From assembly GCF_041080625.1 (NCBI RefSeq), contig NZ_CP163518.1:2728001-2792000 (forward strand): DNA of 64,000 nucleotides, read 5' to 3'. Under the pieces are notes generated by a model. That model worked only from the letters and a program-made list of their open reading frames with translations, was not told the DNA's origin and made no database searches. The translations under genes were made by a program, and so were the position numbers. Position 1 is the first letter of the stretch. Each line of letters opens with the position of its first letter. Below are positions 1 through 9,205 of this stretch, one piece after another. The DNA comes from Streptomyces sp. CG1 (GTDB taxonomy: Bacteria > Actinomycetota > Actinomycetes > Streptomycetales > Streptomycetaceae).

Positions 1-158
1 GCTGTCCGAACTGTGAGCCGTACGTCTCAAGTCAGTTGACGCGGAACCGGATGCCTGTTCCACTTGGCCCATGCATCCACAGCAGTGGCTGGTCACCCGC
101 TCCCACATCGACTTCGGTCGCGTGTGGTCCTGTTCCTGTTGAGCTGACCCCCTGCGCG

Positions 159-178
159 CGCCGGCCCGTCGGCCGGCG
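159..178. terminator. GC-rich hairpin in the leading intergenic region
   Basis: A perfect 8-bp inverted repeat with a 4-nt loop. It may terminate a gene lying before the window or be part of the leader of the lipoprotein gene at 284. The rest of 1-283 contains no gene I can support. Confidence 0.3.
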
Positions 179-283
179 TCATCGCGTTCTCCCTTCTTTC
201 AGCACGCCTTTCGCCACGCCTTCACACGCGCACCCCTCCCCTCGCGCTTCCGCACACCGCTGCTCACAGGAGACCGCTTTCCG

Positions 284-1222
284 ATGCGTTCGCGTCTTTT
301 GCTTCCGTTTGTCGTGATCACCTCGGCCACGCTGTTCCTCACCGCCTGCGGCTCCGGTTCCGGGGGCCCGGGCGGGACGGACGCCTCCGGAGTGGCGGCC
401 GGGTCCGACGACGTGCCCACCACGGACGTCGTCTCGGCCGAGAAGAAGGACGAGGCGGCGGCGAAGCTGCTGCCCGCCGGCACTACGCACCTCACCGTCG
501 CGATCAGCGTCGGCGGCACCCCGCCCGGCACCACCTATCTGTCCGACGGCAAGACGCTGACCGGCCAGGACGTCGACTTCACCAAGGCGGTCGCCCGGGT
601 GCTCGGCATCAAGCTGACGGTGGAGCAGGCGAGCTTCGAGGCGATCCTGCCCGCGCTGGACAGCGGCAAGTACGACTTCGGCGCGAGCAATTTCGGCGTC
701 ACGGACGAGCGCCGCAAGACCATCGACTTCGTCACCTACATCAACGACGGCCAGGGCTTCGCCACCCGCAAGGACAGCAAGCTGACGAAGATCACCGACC
801 TGAAGCAGCTGTGCGGCCTGAGCGTCGCCACCGGCGCCGGCACGACCTTCGAAGCCACGCTGGAGGAGAACAAGCACGTCTGCACCGACGCGGGCAAGAA
901 GCCGTACGAGGTGCAGACATACGCCGACCCGAGCGCGATCTGGTCGTCCGTCCAGCAGGGCCGCAGCGACATCGTGATGTCCACGATCAACGGCCTGCGC
1001 TACGCCGTGGCCCACCAGCCGGGGCTGAAGTTCCTCGACGAGTACCACCGCCTAGACGTGGGCTTCGCCTTCAAGAAGGGCACCGGGCTGGCTCCCGCCT
1101 TCCGGGCGGCGGTGAACAAGCTGCTGTCCGACGGCACTTACGACAAGATCCTGAAGAAGTGGGGGACGACGGGCTCGGCCATCACCAAGTCGCAGATCAG
1201 CCCGCCGGAGCTGAAGAGCTGA
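284..1222 (+). CDS. Amino-acid/polar solute ABC transporter substrate-binding lipoprotein
   Basis: This 312-residue protein begins with a lipoprotein signal peptide ending in the lipobox LTAC, with Cys22 as the expected lipidation site. Residues about 65-300 have the bacterial extracellular solute-binding family 3 fold, recognisable from the run YDFGASNFGVTDERRKTIDF, the family's conserved region before the hinge. The mature protein would sit on the outer face of the membrane and deliver an amino acid or similar small solute to a permease. The ATG has a GGAG ribosome-binding site at normal spacing. No permease or ATPase gene is adjacent, so this is an orphan binding protein; partners may lie before the window. 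The ligand cannot be read from sequence. Confidence 0.85.
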   Translation: MRSRLLLPFVVITSATLFLTACGSGSGGPGGTDASGVAAGSDDVPTTDVVSAEKKDEAAAKLLPAGTTHLTVAISVGGTPPGTTYLSDGKTLTGQDVDFTKAVARVLGIKLTVEQASFEAILPALDSGKYDFGASNFGVTDERRKTIDFVTYINDGQGFATRKDSKLTKITDLKQLCGLSVATGAGTTFEATLEENKHVCTDAGKKPYEVQTYADPSAIWSSVQQGRSDIVMSTINGLRYAVAHQPGLKFLDEYHRLDVGFAFKKGTGLAPAFRAAVNKLLSDGTYDKILKKWGTTGSAITKSQISPPELKS

Positions 1223-1231
1223 ACGCCACGG

Positions 1232-2413
1232 TCACAGCCCGCAGTCACAGCACTCGCAGCATTCACAGCACTCGCAGCACTCACAGGCCTCGCAGCACGA
1301 CAGGTCGCAGTCACAGTCGCAGTCGGCGCAGCAGCCCTCGCGCTTCTTCCGTGACCAGGGCCCCTCGAACTCGTCGGCGCAGCACACCTTGCAGGTGCAG
1401 CACAGGCCGAGGGCGGCCGCGCAACCGGCCCAGAAACCCCGCTTGTCCGGGAGTGGCGGCTGCCCGCCGAAGGGATGGCCGTACGGGTGCCGCGGAGCGT
1501 CGGGCGCGCGGTGGCCCGGCGGCGGTCCGAACGCGGCCTCGGGCGCGTGACCGCACGAGGAGGTGCCGAACGCCCGGTCCACCGACCGGCCCAGCTCGTG
1601 CACGAGCAGCAGGTGGACGAGCTTGCCGTCGGCGAACTCCGCCTCGCGCAGGGCGAGGCGGATGCCGTGCAGGGCGTCGTCGGCGAGCCGCCGGGCCTCG
1701 GCCCGTGAAGTGCCCGTGGCGGTGAGGGGGTTCCAGGCACCGGACAACGCGTCGGTGTGCTGGTCCTCCACGGCGTCCAGCAGATGCGCGAGCCGGCCGA
1801 AGAGCCGTCCGGCCTCCGTGAGCGGCCGTGCGTTGTCCGGCCGTCCGGCCAGTACCGCGGTGTGGGCGAAGGCGGCGGCGGTCGCGGTCTCGGTCGGCTC
1901 GGTGACGGTCAGGATCGGCGTGCCGTACCCGGCGAGAGTCTCCAGGCCGAGCTGCCGGTCGACAGCTTCGACGAGGACACCGGTGTCGAAGCCGACCGCG
2001 GAGCCGCTGCGGGCACCGGCGTTGCCCCAGCCCGCGGCGACCCGGCGCGCGGCCGCGGCCACCGGTCTGCGGGCCAGCAGCCCGTCCCCGTCGGCGACAT
2101 GGTCGCGGACCTTCGCCGCGGCGAGCACCAGCGAGACGGCGGCGGCGAGCCGTGCGCCGTCACCCTGGGCGACGGACGCGGTGCGCATCCCGCGCAGCGC
2201 GCACGGCCCGGCCGTACGGCGGCCGTCGAGGGCCGGGCCCGTCTGAGCATCCGTCAGAACTGAGATGAGAAGCCCGTCATAGTTCGTCACGATCCGCGCG
2301 AACTGCCCGTGGTCGCGGCGCAGTGCGAGACACAGCCCGCACAAATGCGCCATCCACTCGGTCTTGAGACGTTCACCGAGCCGATGAGCGCACGGTCTGA
2401 CGATTCCGAACAC
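1232..2413 (-). CDS. DUF5685 family protein with a cysteine-rich C-terminal tail
   Basis: The 393-residue product matches the actinobacterial DUF5685 family as I remember it: an N-terminal FGIVRPC motif, a conserved helical body, and a C-terminus packed with cysteines. The last 33 residues hold 17 Cys in CC, CEC and CDC patterns, and the preceding segment adds further clusters such as LCCTCKVCC. This implies metal binding or redox chemistry, but no function is established that I know of. The gene starts at GTG behind a GGGGATC site and is divergent from the sepF-like gene. It ends 9 bp from the convergent lipoprotein gene. The tail is encoded by a near-tandem DNA repeat at about 1237-1330. 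Confidence 0.75.
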   Translation of the reverse strand: MFGIVRPCAHRLGERLKTEWMAHLCGLCLALRRDHGQFARIVTNYDGLLISVLTDAQTGPALDGRRTAGPCALRGMRTASVAQGDGARLAAAVSLVLAAAKVRDHVADGDGLLARRPVAAAARRVAAGWGNAGARSGSAVGFDTGVLVEAVDRQLGLETLAGYGTPILTVTEPTETATAAAFAHTAVLAGRPDNARPLTEAGRLFGRLAHLLDAVEDQHTDALSGAWNPLTATGTSRAEARRLADDALHGIRLALREAEFADGKLVHLLLVHELGRSVDRAFGTSSCGHAPEAAFGPPPGHRAPDAPRHPYGHPFGGQPPLPDKRGFWAGCAAALGLCCTCKVCCADEFEGPWSRKKREGCCADCDCDCDLSCCEACECCECCECCECCDCGL

Positions 2414-2679
2414 GACGATCCCCCATGATGTGGTACGACGTTGGCGTTCACCCGTACGCGCCGATGATCACCCATCCGCCGCCGACAATCATATTTCACT
2501 CTCAGTCAGCAGCCGTATGAGTCTGGACCCTTGGGGCACAAGGACTCTCGACGGATCGGCTCTGCATCAGTACCGTCACAAACCCCCCGGGCGGCGTCTA
2601 TCCACTTGGCGCACCGTCCGCATCATGGATGACCATAGGGATGCGGAAGCACGAAAGACCGCTGTGAGAGGAGGCGTCC

Positions 2680-3117
2680 ATGGGATCGGTACGCAAGGCG
2701 AGTGCGTGGCTCGGCCTCGTCGACGACAACGATGACGAGCGTTACTACGACGACGAGTACTCCGAGGGCTCCGAGTCCGGGGACGCCTGGGTCACGGACC
2801 CCCGGGTCAAGGTGGCCACGGACACGGCCGACGAGAAGGGCCGCCGGATCGGCACGGTCACCCCGGACAGCTTCCGGGACGCCCGCGCCATCGGCGAACT
2901 GTTCCGGGACGGCGTCCCGGTCATCATGAACCTCACGGCGATGGAGCCCTCCGACGCCAAGCGCGTGGTGGACTTCGCGGCGGGGCTCATCTTCGGCCTG
3001 CGCGGCTCGATCGACCGCGTGTCCAACCGGGTGTTCCTGCTGACGCCCGCCGACACGGAGATCATCAGCGGTGAGGGATCCGGCCACCGCGACGACGGCT
3101 TCTTCAACCAGAGCTGA
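2680..3117 (+). CDS. sflA: SepF-like cell-division protein
   Basis: The 145-residue protein has the SepF architecture: an N-terminal segment that could form a membrane-binding helix ([13 protein letters not shown]), an acidic linker rich in Asp and Tyr, and a C-terminal SepF domain (about residues 50-130) containing the conserved [20 protein letters not shown] and a late FLLTP strand. SepF proteins anchor and bundle FtsZ. The true sepF normally sits in the ftsZ cluster; this copy is away from it. By gene order it corresponds to the S. coelicolor paralogue SflA, reported to restrain ectopic FtsZ assembly and polar growth. The ATG has a strong AGGAGG site 5 nt upstream. The paralogue assignment rests on synteny recalled from memory. 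Confidence 0.85.
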   Translation: MGSVRKASAWLGLVDDNDDERYYDDEYSEGSESGDAWVTDPRVKVATDTADEKGRRIGTVTPDSFRDARAIGELFRDGVPVIMNLTAMEPSDAKRVVDFAAGLIFGLRGSIDRVSNRVFLLTPADTEIISGEGSGHRDDGFFNQS

Positions 3118-3142
3118 GGCAGGGCCGCTCGCCGGCCCTGCC
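3118..3142. terminator. Terminator between convergent sflA and acyl-CoA dehydrogenase genes
   Basis: Perfect 10-bp GC stem with a 5-nt loop, starting next to the sflA stop codon. The convergent neighbour ends 12 bp further on, so the hairpin can serve both strands. There is no U-tract, as is usual in Streptomyces. Confidence 0.6.
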
Positions 3143-3153
3143 CGCCCGGGGCC

Positions 3154-4344
3154 TCACCGGAAGGCGTCGAGCCCGGTGAGCGCCTTGCCCAGCACGAGCT
3201 GGTGCATCTCGACGGTGCCCTCGTAGGTGAGCACCGACTCGAGGTTGGTCGCGTGCCGCATCACGGGGTATTCGAGGGAGATCCCGTTGGCCCCGAGGAT
3301 CGTCCGCGCCGTACGGCAGATCTCGATCGCCTCACGCACGTTGTTGAGCTTGCCGAAGCTGACCTGCTCGGGCCGCAGGCGGCCGGCGTCCATCCGCCGC
3401 CCCAGATGGTGGGCGAGCAGAATCCCCTTGTGCAGCTCGACCGCCATGTCGGCGAGCTTGGCCTGGGTGAGCTGGAAGCCTCCGATGGGCCGCCCGAACT
3501 GCTCCCGGGTCTTCGCGTAGTCGAGCGCCGACTCGAAGCTGCTGCGCGCCGCGCCCATCGCGCCCCAGACGATGCCGTACCGGGCGTGGGACAGACAGCT
3601 GAGCGGGCCGCGCAGTCCGGTGACCTCCGGGAGTACGGCGGTTGCGGGCAGTCGTACGTCGTCCATCACCAATTCGCTGGTGACCGAGGCGCGCAGGGAC
3701 CACTTGTGCTTGATCTCGGGCGCCGCGAAGCCGGGGCTGTCGGTGGGCACGACGAAGCCGCGGATGCCGTCCTCGGTCTGCGCCCAGACGACGGCCACCC
3801 CGGCGACCGACCCGTTGGTGATCCACATCTTGCGGCCGCTGAGCACCCAGTCGTCGCCGTCGCGCTCGGCGTGGGTGCGCATCCCGGCGGGGTCGGAACC
3901 GTGGTCGGGCTCGGTCAGCCCGAAGCAGCCGATCACCTCGCCGGCCGCCATGCGCGGCAGCCACTCCTGCTTCTGCTCCTCACTGCCGAACCGGTGGATC
4001 GCGTACATGGCGAGGGAGCCCTGCACGGAGACCAGGGACCGGATGCCCGAGTCCGCCGCCTCCAGCTCCAGGCAGGCCAGGCCGTACTGCACGGCCGTGG
4101 CGCCGGCGCAGCCGTAGCCGGTCAGGGACATGCCGAGGGCGCCGAGAGAGCCGAGTTCGCGGGCGAGGTCCCGGATGCCGGGCAGCTCGCCCTTCTCGTA
4201 CCAGTCGGCGACATACGGCAGCACCCGGTCGGTGGCCCAGCCGCGGACGGTGTCCCGGATGGCCAGGTCCTCCGGTTCCAGCAGGTCGTCGATCCCGAGC
4301 GGGTCGGCGGGATCGAAGGGGGGCAACTTCGAGGACGCGGACAT
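3154..4344 (-). CDS. Acyl-CoA dehydrogenase, glutaryl-CoA dehydrogenase type
   Basis: This 396-residue flavoenzyme would oxidise an acyl-CoA to its enoyl-CoA and pass electrons to ETF. It carries the family signature CFGLTEPDHGSDPAG around residue 135-150. Near the C-terminus it has TYEGTVEMHQLVLGKAL, whose Glu in the YEGT context is the expected catalytic base and is characteristic of the glutaryl-CoA dehydrogenase branch. The ATG at 4344 is chosen because GGAGGG lies 6 nt upstream; an in-frame start 33 bp earlier lacks this. A short palindrome upstream (4370-4384) suggests TetR-type regulation. No partner genes for lysine or tryptophan degradation are adjacent, so the exact substrate is inferred. 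Confidence 0.85.
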   Translation of the reverse strand: MSASSKLPPFDPADPLGIDDLLEPEDLAIRDTVRGWATDRVLPYVADWYEKGELPGIRDLARELGSLGALGMSLTGYGCAGATAVQYGLACLELEAADSGIRSLVSVQGSLAMYAIHRFGSEEQKQEWLPRMAAGEVIGCFGLTEPDHGSDPAGMRTHAERDGDDWVLSGRKMWITNGSVAGVAVVWAQTEDGIRGFVVPTDSPGFAAPEIKHKWSLRASVTSELVMDDVRLPATAVLPEVTGLRGPLSCLSHARYGIVWGAMGAARSSFESALDYAKTREQFGRPIGGFQLTQAKLADMAVELHKGILLAHHLGRRMDAGRLRPEQVSFGKLNNVREAIEICRTARTILGANGISLEYPVMRHATNLESVLTYEGTVEMHQLVLGKALTGLDAFR

Positions 4345-4369
4345 GGGACACCCTCCGGCACACAAGAAA

Positions 4370-4384
4370 ACTAGCACCGCTAGT
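4370..4384. promoter_or_regulatory. Operator-like palindrome upstream of the acyl-CoA dehydrogenase
   Basis: The sequence ACTAGC-ACC-GCTAGT is a perfect 6-3-6 inverted repeat, 26 bp upstream of the start codon in an otherwise GC-rich region. Short palindromes of this kind are typical of TetR-family operators controlling acyl-CoA metabolism. The cognate regulator is not in this window. Confidence 0.5.
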
Positions 4385-4433
4385 CACGGATCGACGCCGA
4401 CGTTACGGTGCGGTGTCGCGTACGTCCAGTGCG

Positions 4434-6044
4434 TCAGGCGGTGACACGGGACTCCGCCACTTCCCGCGGCGCGGGCAGCTCCACCGCCGCCACCGGCTCG
4501 GCACCGCACTGCATGACCCGCGGCAGCCGCAGCGCCATCACCGCGCCCAGCAGCAACAGGCCCGCGCTCACCAGCAACGTCACATGCAGCCCGAGCACGA
4601 AGGAGTCCCGTGCGGCCCGGCGCAGCGCCGCCCCGGCGGACCCGCCCAGGCGTCCGGCGACGGCGTAGGCCTCGCCGAGCGAGTGCCCCGCCGCGTCCGA
4701 CGCGTGCCGCGGGACGCCCGGCACCGAGCGCAGATGGGGGGCGTAGGCCGCGTTCATCACGGTGCCGAGCAGCGCGATGCCGATGCCGGCGCCGAGTTGG
4801 TACGACGTCTCGCCGATCGCCGCCGCGCCGCCGGCCTGGTCGGCCGGGGCCTCGCTGAGCATCGACTCGTAGGCCCCGAAGAGCGTGGTCTCAAGACCGA
4901 AGCCGAGCAGCACGAACCCGCCCAGCAGCAGCGGCGGGTTGTCGGCGGTGCCCATCGCGGTGAGCGTCAGGACCGCGACGGCGGTCAGCACGAAGCCGAC
5001 GCACACCATCCGGCGCGGCCCGAAGCGGCGCAGCATCCGCGCGCCCGCGAGGCCGGCCGCCATCGCCGCGACGGTCAGGGGCAGCAGCCTGAGGCCGGTC
5101 TGCAGCGGGCAGAGCCCGAGGACCAGTTGCAGATACTGGGCGGCGATCAGCTCCAGGCCGACGAGCGCGAGCATCGCCAGCACGATGCAGCCCACCGAGG
5201 TGCTGAACGCGGGCCGGCGGAACATCCTGAGGTCCACCAGCGGATGCGGGTGCCGCCGCTGCCGCCGTACGAAGAGGAGGAGAAGGGCCGCGCCGGCCAG
5301 CAGCGGCAGCACGGTGAAGGGGCTCAGCGGGGCCGCTCCGCCGCCCAGCTGCTTCACACCGAGGACGGCGCCGAAGAGTCCGCCGGCCGCCATCAGGGCG
5401 CCGACGACGTCCCAGGGGCCGCTTCGCCCGCCGCGGGACTCGGGCAGCAGGATCCGGCCGACCGGCAGGCTGACCAGCATCAGCGGGATGTTGACCAGGA
5501 AGACCGCGCCCCACCAGAAGTGCTCCAGCAGAAAGCCGCCGAGCAGCGGGCCGACGGCCGCGCCGACCGCGGCGACCGCGCTCCAGATCCCGATGGCGAG
5601 CGCGCGCTCGCGCCGGTCGGGAAAGACCTGGCGCAGGATCGACAGCGTCGCCGGCATGATCATGGCGCCGCCCACACCGAGCAGGGCGCGGGCGAGGATC
5701 AGCGTCTCGGCCGTCGGTGCGAAGGCGGCCAGGGCGGAGGCGATCCCGAACAGGCCGTAGCCGAGCAGCAGAACGCGTCGGCGGCCGATCCGGTCGCCGA
5801 GGGTGCCGAAGAGGATCAGCAGTGAGGCGCAGACCAGCGGATAGACGTCGACGATCCACAGCAGTTCCAGGGCACCGGGCTTGAGGTCCTCGGTGACGGC
5901 GGGGACCGCCACGTGCAGCACGGTCGCGTCGACGGCGACGAGCAGCAGGCTGACACACAGGACGACGAGAACGACCCAGCGGCTCGCGCCGGCCCCGGAC
6001 GGCCGACGGCGCGGCCGAACGGCAGCCGTGGTCGTCCCGGACAT
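4434..6044 (-). CDS. MFS drug exporter, DHA2 (14-TM) family
   Basis: The 536-residue protein has the hydrophobic profile of a 14-helix drug:H+ antiporter of the EmrB/QacA type. After a short basic cytosolic N-terminus comes the conserved helix-1 motif VAVDATVLHVAVPAV and the loop-2 motif GTLGDRIGRRRVLL. A later helix carries AAVGAAVGPLLGGFLLEHFWW, motif C of drug exporters. It would export small hydrophobic or cationic compounds across the cytoplasmic membrane. ATG at 6044 follows GGGAGG; an upstream in-frame extension is not credible. No TetR or MarR regulator is adjacent, so the inducer and substrate are unknown. Confidence 0.85.
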   Translation of the reverse strand: MSGTTTAAVRPRRRPSGAGASRWVVLVVLCVSLLLVAVDATVLHVAVPAVTEDLKPGALELLWIVDVYPLVCASLLILFGTLGDRIGRRRVLLLGYGLFGIASALAAFAPTAETLILARALLGVGGAMIMPATLSILRQVFPDRRERALAIGIWSAVAAVGAAVGPLLGGFLLEHFWWGAVFLVNIPLMLVSLPVGRILLPESRGGRSGPWDVVGALMAAGGLFGAVLGVKQLGGGAAPLSPFTVLPLLAGAALLLLFVRRQRRHPHPLVDLRMFRRPAFSTSVGCIVLAMLALVGLELIAAQYLQLVLGLCPLQTGLRLLPLTVAAMAAGLAGARMLRRFGPRRMVCVGFVLTAVAVLTLTAMGTADNPPLLLGGFVLLGFGLETTLFGAYESMLSEAPADQAGGAAAIGETSYQLGAGIGIALLGTVMNAAYAPHLRSVPGVPRHASDAAGHSLGEAYAVAGRLGGSAGAALRRAARDSFVLGLHVTLLVSAGLLLLGAVMALRLPRVMQCGAEPVAAVELPAPREVAESRVTA

Positions 6045-6303
6045 GCGCGTACCTCCCAGATGTGCCGCGCGTGGGGCGGAGCGACGGGGTGGGGGCTCCC
6101 TGTCGTACGGCCGGAGAGGAGCGGGGTCTCCGGCCCGCGCGAACCCACGCGGGTGACTCGTCAGCGTACGCGAGTCCGCCACGGGGTCACGTGGCGGACC
6201 TCTCACACGCGTACGGGAACCCTTGTGGCGTACCCCACACCGTTCTGCCTTGACCACGCCCCGGGGGACGGTGCGGTTCCACCGCAGGTCGATAATCGAG
6301 TCC

Positions 6304-7602
6304 GTGAGCGATCTTGAAACGCGCGCGGCGTCACCTCACGCCCCGCTTCTGCGCCGGGCGGCTCCGGCCCTGCTGGGCTATGCGGCGGTCCGCGCCCTGG
6401 GGCTGGTCGCGCTGGCGGTGTGGAGCGCCGCGCGCGGCAAGAGCGCGTACACCTTGCTGACCGCGCGCTGGGACTCGCTCTGGTACAGCCGGGTCGCCGA
6501 GCTGGGGTACGGCTACGAGGTGCGGCTGCCGAACGGCGACGTGCACTCCAATCTGGCGTTCTTCCCGCTGCTGCCGTGGCTGGAGCGGTCGCTGCACGCG
6601 GTGACGCCGCTGTCGTACGCGGGCTCCGGTTTCGCGGTCAGCCTGCTCGCCTCGCTCGCGGCGGCCTGCGGGATCTTCGCGGTCGCCGACCGGGTGTACG
6701 GCCCCCGGGCGGGGATCTGCGCCGTCCTGGTGTGGGCCGTACTGCCGGTCGGGATCGTGCAGTCGATGGCGTACAGCGAGTCGCTGTTCACGGCGCTGGC
6801 GGCCTGGTCGCTGTACGCGCTGCTGACCGGCCGCTGGGTCTGGGCCGGCACACTGGCCGCCCTGGCGGGGCTGACCCGGCCGGTGGGGGCGGCGGTGGTC
6901 GCGGCGGTGTGGGTGACGGGCGTGCTCTCGTTCGTGCGAGACCGGAGCACGACGTCCGCACCCGGCGCGCACCACACCAAACGCACCCCGGCGCACACAC
7001 TCGGCGCGCCTGACGACACACACGCCCCGGCTCTCACTCCCGGCGCACACGCTCCGAGCGCAGGCGCACACGCCCCGAGCGCGCCGTTCGCCCCATCCGC
7101 CCCTGCCTGGCGCCGCGCGCTGGGAATGGTCATGGCGCCGCTCGGGGCGGCCGCCTACGTACTCTGGGTCGGCCGGCGGACCGGCATGGGACTTTTCGGG
7201 TACCTGCACGTACAGGCCGGATGGCGCAACGGGTTCGACGGCGGCTACGCATTCGCCCGCTTCGTGGCCGACAAGTTCACGTCATTTCCGGCCGCCCTCG
7301 CGGGCGTCGGCCTGATCCTCGGGGTCGCCCTGCTGCTGTGGCTGTACGTCACCGGCATCCGCCGGCGCCAGCCGGTCGAACTGCTGGTGTACACCGGTGT
7401 CGTCCTCGCGCTCGCGTTGTGCGCGTCGAGCTACTTCGGCTCCAAGCCACGGCTGCTGATGCCCGCCTTCCCGGTGCTGCTGCCGCTCGCCTGCGCCCTC
7501 GCCCGACTGAGGACGAGCCGATCCGTGCTGGTCACGGCCTTGCTGGCAGGCGCGGCAGCGATCTACGGGGCGTTCTGGCTGAACGGTTCCGGTCCCCCGT
7601 GA
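6304..7602 (+). CDS. PIG-V-like membrane mannosyltransferase
   Basis: The polytopic protein of about 432 residues has the RWDSLWYSRVAELGY motif shortly after its first membrane helix. This motif is typical of actinobacterial relatives of the GPI mannosyltransferase PIG-V (GT-C fold), where an acidic residue in the first outer loop is catalytic. About ten hydrophobic segments follow. Residues roughly 215-265 form an Ala/Pro/His-rich low-complexity loop (repeats of GAHAPSA and THAP) that looks like a local expansion. The GTG at 6304 opens the conserved region, but its ribosome-binding site is weak. The likely job is polyprenyl-phosphate-sugar-dependent glycosylation on the outer membrane face; the acceptor is unknown. 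Confidence 0.65.
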   Translation: MSDLETRAASPHAPLLRRAAPALLGYAAVRALGLVALAVWSAARGKSAYTLLTARWDSLWYSRVAELGYGYEVRLPNGDVHSNLAFFPLLPWLERSLHAVTPLSYAGSGFAVSLLASLAAACGIFAVADRVYGPRAGICAVLVWAVLPVGIVQSMAYSESLFTALAAWSLYALLTGRWVWAGTLAALAGLTRPVGAAVVAAVWVTGVLSFVRDRSTTSAPGAHHTKRTPAHTLGAPDDTHAPALTPGAHAPSAGAHAPSAPFAPSAPAWRRALGMVMAPLGAAAYVLWVGRRTGMGLFGYLHVQAGWRNGFDGGYAFARFVADKFTSFPAALAGVGLILGVALLLWLYVTGIRRRQPVELLVYTGVVLALALCASSYFGSKPRLLMPAFPVLLPLACALARLRTSRSVLVTALLAGAAAIYGAFWLNGSGPP

Positions 7603-7840
7603 TCGACATCAAGGGCCCGATGACGCTCCGGAAAATTCCGCCCCAGGGTCGGGTTAACGTATTCATAAGCGCCATATAAACAACGCCCGGCATGATCAAA
7701 GGAATTGAACGGAACGGCGTCACAGGATTGCGGAATCCCCGGAATTCGGACTGCCCTTGAGAGGTTTGCCACATCACATCGTCATCACAAACCCGCTGTT
7801 TCGACGGGGTTCACAGCTCACTCGCTGTAACGTCGATTGG

Positions 7841-8869
7841 GTGCGTACCGAACGAAACCTCACCCGGCGTCTGGACCGGGTGTTCGCCAGACTCGACCGT
7901 GAGCCGGAACGACCGGCCCACATCGATGTGCCAAGGATGAGCCGGCACAGGGTCGTTCTCTTCACCGCGACCCTGGCTTTCTACCTGGCGATCGTGTGGG
8001 CCGTGGTGATCACGTCCTGGCTGGTCCGGCTCGACTGGCAGGTCATGTTCTTCCGGCCGTACCAGCAGTGGCCGCAGATCCATGCCTTCCTCGACTACTA
8101 CGTGGTGCTCGGCCAGCGCGGCCCCACCGCGGTGATGGTCGCGGCCTGGCTCGGCTGGCGCTCCTGGCGGCAGCACACCCTGCGACCGCTGCTCACCCTG
8201 GCCGCCTCGCTGCTGCTGCTGAACATCACGGTCGGCGCCGCCAAGTACGGCATGGGGCGCCTCGGTCCGCACTACGCGACCGTGATCGGCTCGAACGAGA
8301 TGATGCGGGGCGGCGATATATTTCCCAGCGGCCACACCGCCAACGCGGTCGTGACCTGGGGCATCCTGGCCTATCTGGCCTCCACCCCGAGAGCGCGCCG
8401 CTGGCTGTCGGCGCTGTCCGCGATCACCGCGCTGGGCGTCGGCCTCACCACCGTCTACCTCGGTACGCACTGGCTGAGTGACGTCCTGCTGGGCTGGGCC
8501 GCGGGCCTGCTGATCCTGCTCGCCCTGCCGTGGTTCGAGCCGCTGATCGCCAGGACCGAGACCGCGCTGTTCGATCTGCGCGACCGCTGGCGCGGCCGCC
8601 GCAGCCGGCCCGTGCCCGGACCGGCCGTCCCGGTCACGCCGGTGGTGCTCAGACCGCGCGGCGTACCGGCCGAGCAGCCGGCCCCGGCGCGCGAGCCGGT
8701 CACCTCGACCCGCGCCGCCCGAGCGATGGCGCATCTGGCCCCGGGACCGCACACGACCCGTTCGGAACGCACCCCGGTCACCCCGGTGGGCAGCCGCCGC
8801 CCGCCGCACACCGACCACCGCCTCCCGCGCGGCACCACCCAGCCGGCCCGGCCGCTGACCGGCGGCTGA
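7841..8869 (+). CDS. PAP2 family membrane phosphatase
   Basis: The product of about 342 residues has roughly six membrane helices and the three-part PAP2/lipid-phosphatase active site: K-x4-R with RLGP, then PSGHTAN with its catalytic His, then TVYLGTHWLSDVLLG with the second His and Asp. It likely dephosphorylates phosphatidic acid, polyprenyl diphosphate or a similar lipid phosphate. The last roughly 100 residues are a Pro/Arg-rich, probably disordered cytosolic tail. The GTG at 7841 precedes the first conserved sequence (RTERNLTRRLD); an in-frame start at 7757 is less likely. It follows the PIG-V-like gene in the same direction after a 238-bp gap and ends before a strong hairpin. Confidence 0.8.
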   Translation: MRTERNLTRRLDRVFARLDREPERPAHIDVPRMSRHRVVLFTATLAFYLAIVWAVVITSWLVRLDWQVMFFRPYQQWPQIHAFLDYYVVLGQRGPTAVMVAAWLGWRSWRQHTLRPLLTLAASLLLLNITVGAAKYGMGRLGPHYATVIGSNEMMRGGDIFPSGHTANAVVTWGILAYLASTPRARRWLSALSAITALGVGLTTVYLGTHWLSDVLLGWAAGLLILLALPWFEPLIARTETALFDLRDRWRGRRSRPVPGPAVPVTPVVLRPRGVPAEQPAPAREPVTSTRAARAMAHLAPGPHTTRSERTPVTPVGSRRPPHTDHRLPRGTTQPARPLTGG

Positions 8870-8920
8870 CGGCTCGCACGGCGACGGGGCCCGGTACGCA
8901 CAACCGCTCCGCGCCACGGC

Positions 8921-8958
8921 GACGGCCCCGCTTCCCGGCAGAGGGAAGCGGGGCCGTC
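8921..8958. terminator. Strong terminator after the PAP2 gene
   Basis: A 16-bp perfect inverted repeat (GACGGCCCCGCTTCCC and its complement) with a 6-nt loop between the convergent PAP2 and I78 inhibitor genes. It can act in both directions. Confidence 0.75.
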
Positions 8959-8989
8959 GTCGTATGCGGGGCCGGCACCGAGCGGAGCG

Positions 8990-9205
8990 TCACCCCTTCC
9001 AGGCGCGGGCCACCCGGCCGTCGCGTACCTCGAAGTTCAGGCGTCCCACCCGGTACTCCATGGTGATGATCGCGCCCGGCGGCAGTGACCGTACCGTCGG
9101 CCATCCGCGCTGCCGGGCGAGCCGCTCGGCGTCCGCGGCGTCGAGGCCGACGTACTCGTCCGGGCTGTCCTGGGGCTCCGCCGGCGGAGTGGGAATCGGT
9201 GCCAT
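8990..9205 (-). CDS. Small I78-family peptidase inhibitor-like protein
   Basis: This 71-residue cytosolic-looking protein resembles MEROPS I78 (potato inhibitor I-like) proteins. The diagnostic core is PPGAIITMEYRVGRLNFEVR, equivalent to the family pattern of Pro-Gly, then VTMDYRPDRLN. No signal peptide is visible, unlike many secreted I78 inhibitors, so it may act inside the cell or have another role. It stands alone between convergent and same-strand neighbours and uses an ATG start. The family match is by motif only and the target protease is unknown. Confidence 0.65.
   Translation of the reverse strand: MAPIPTPPAEPQDSPDEYVGLDAADAERLARQRGWPTVRSLPPGAIITMEYRVGRLNFEVRDGRVARAWKG

Noticed and set aside
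284..1222. A complete ABC importer at the left edge
   Set aside because: Only the binding lipoprotein is present; the following gene is an unrelated convergent DUF5685 gene.
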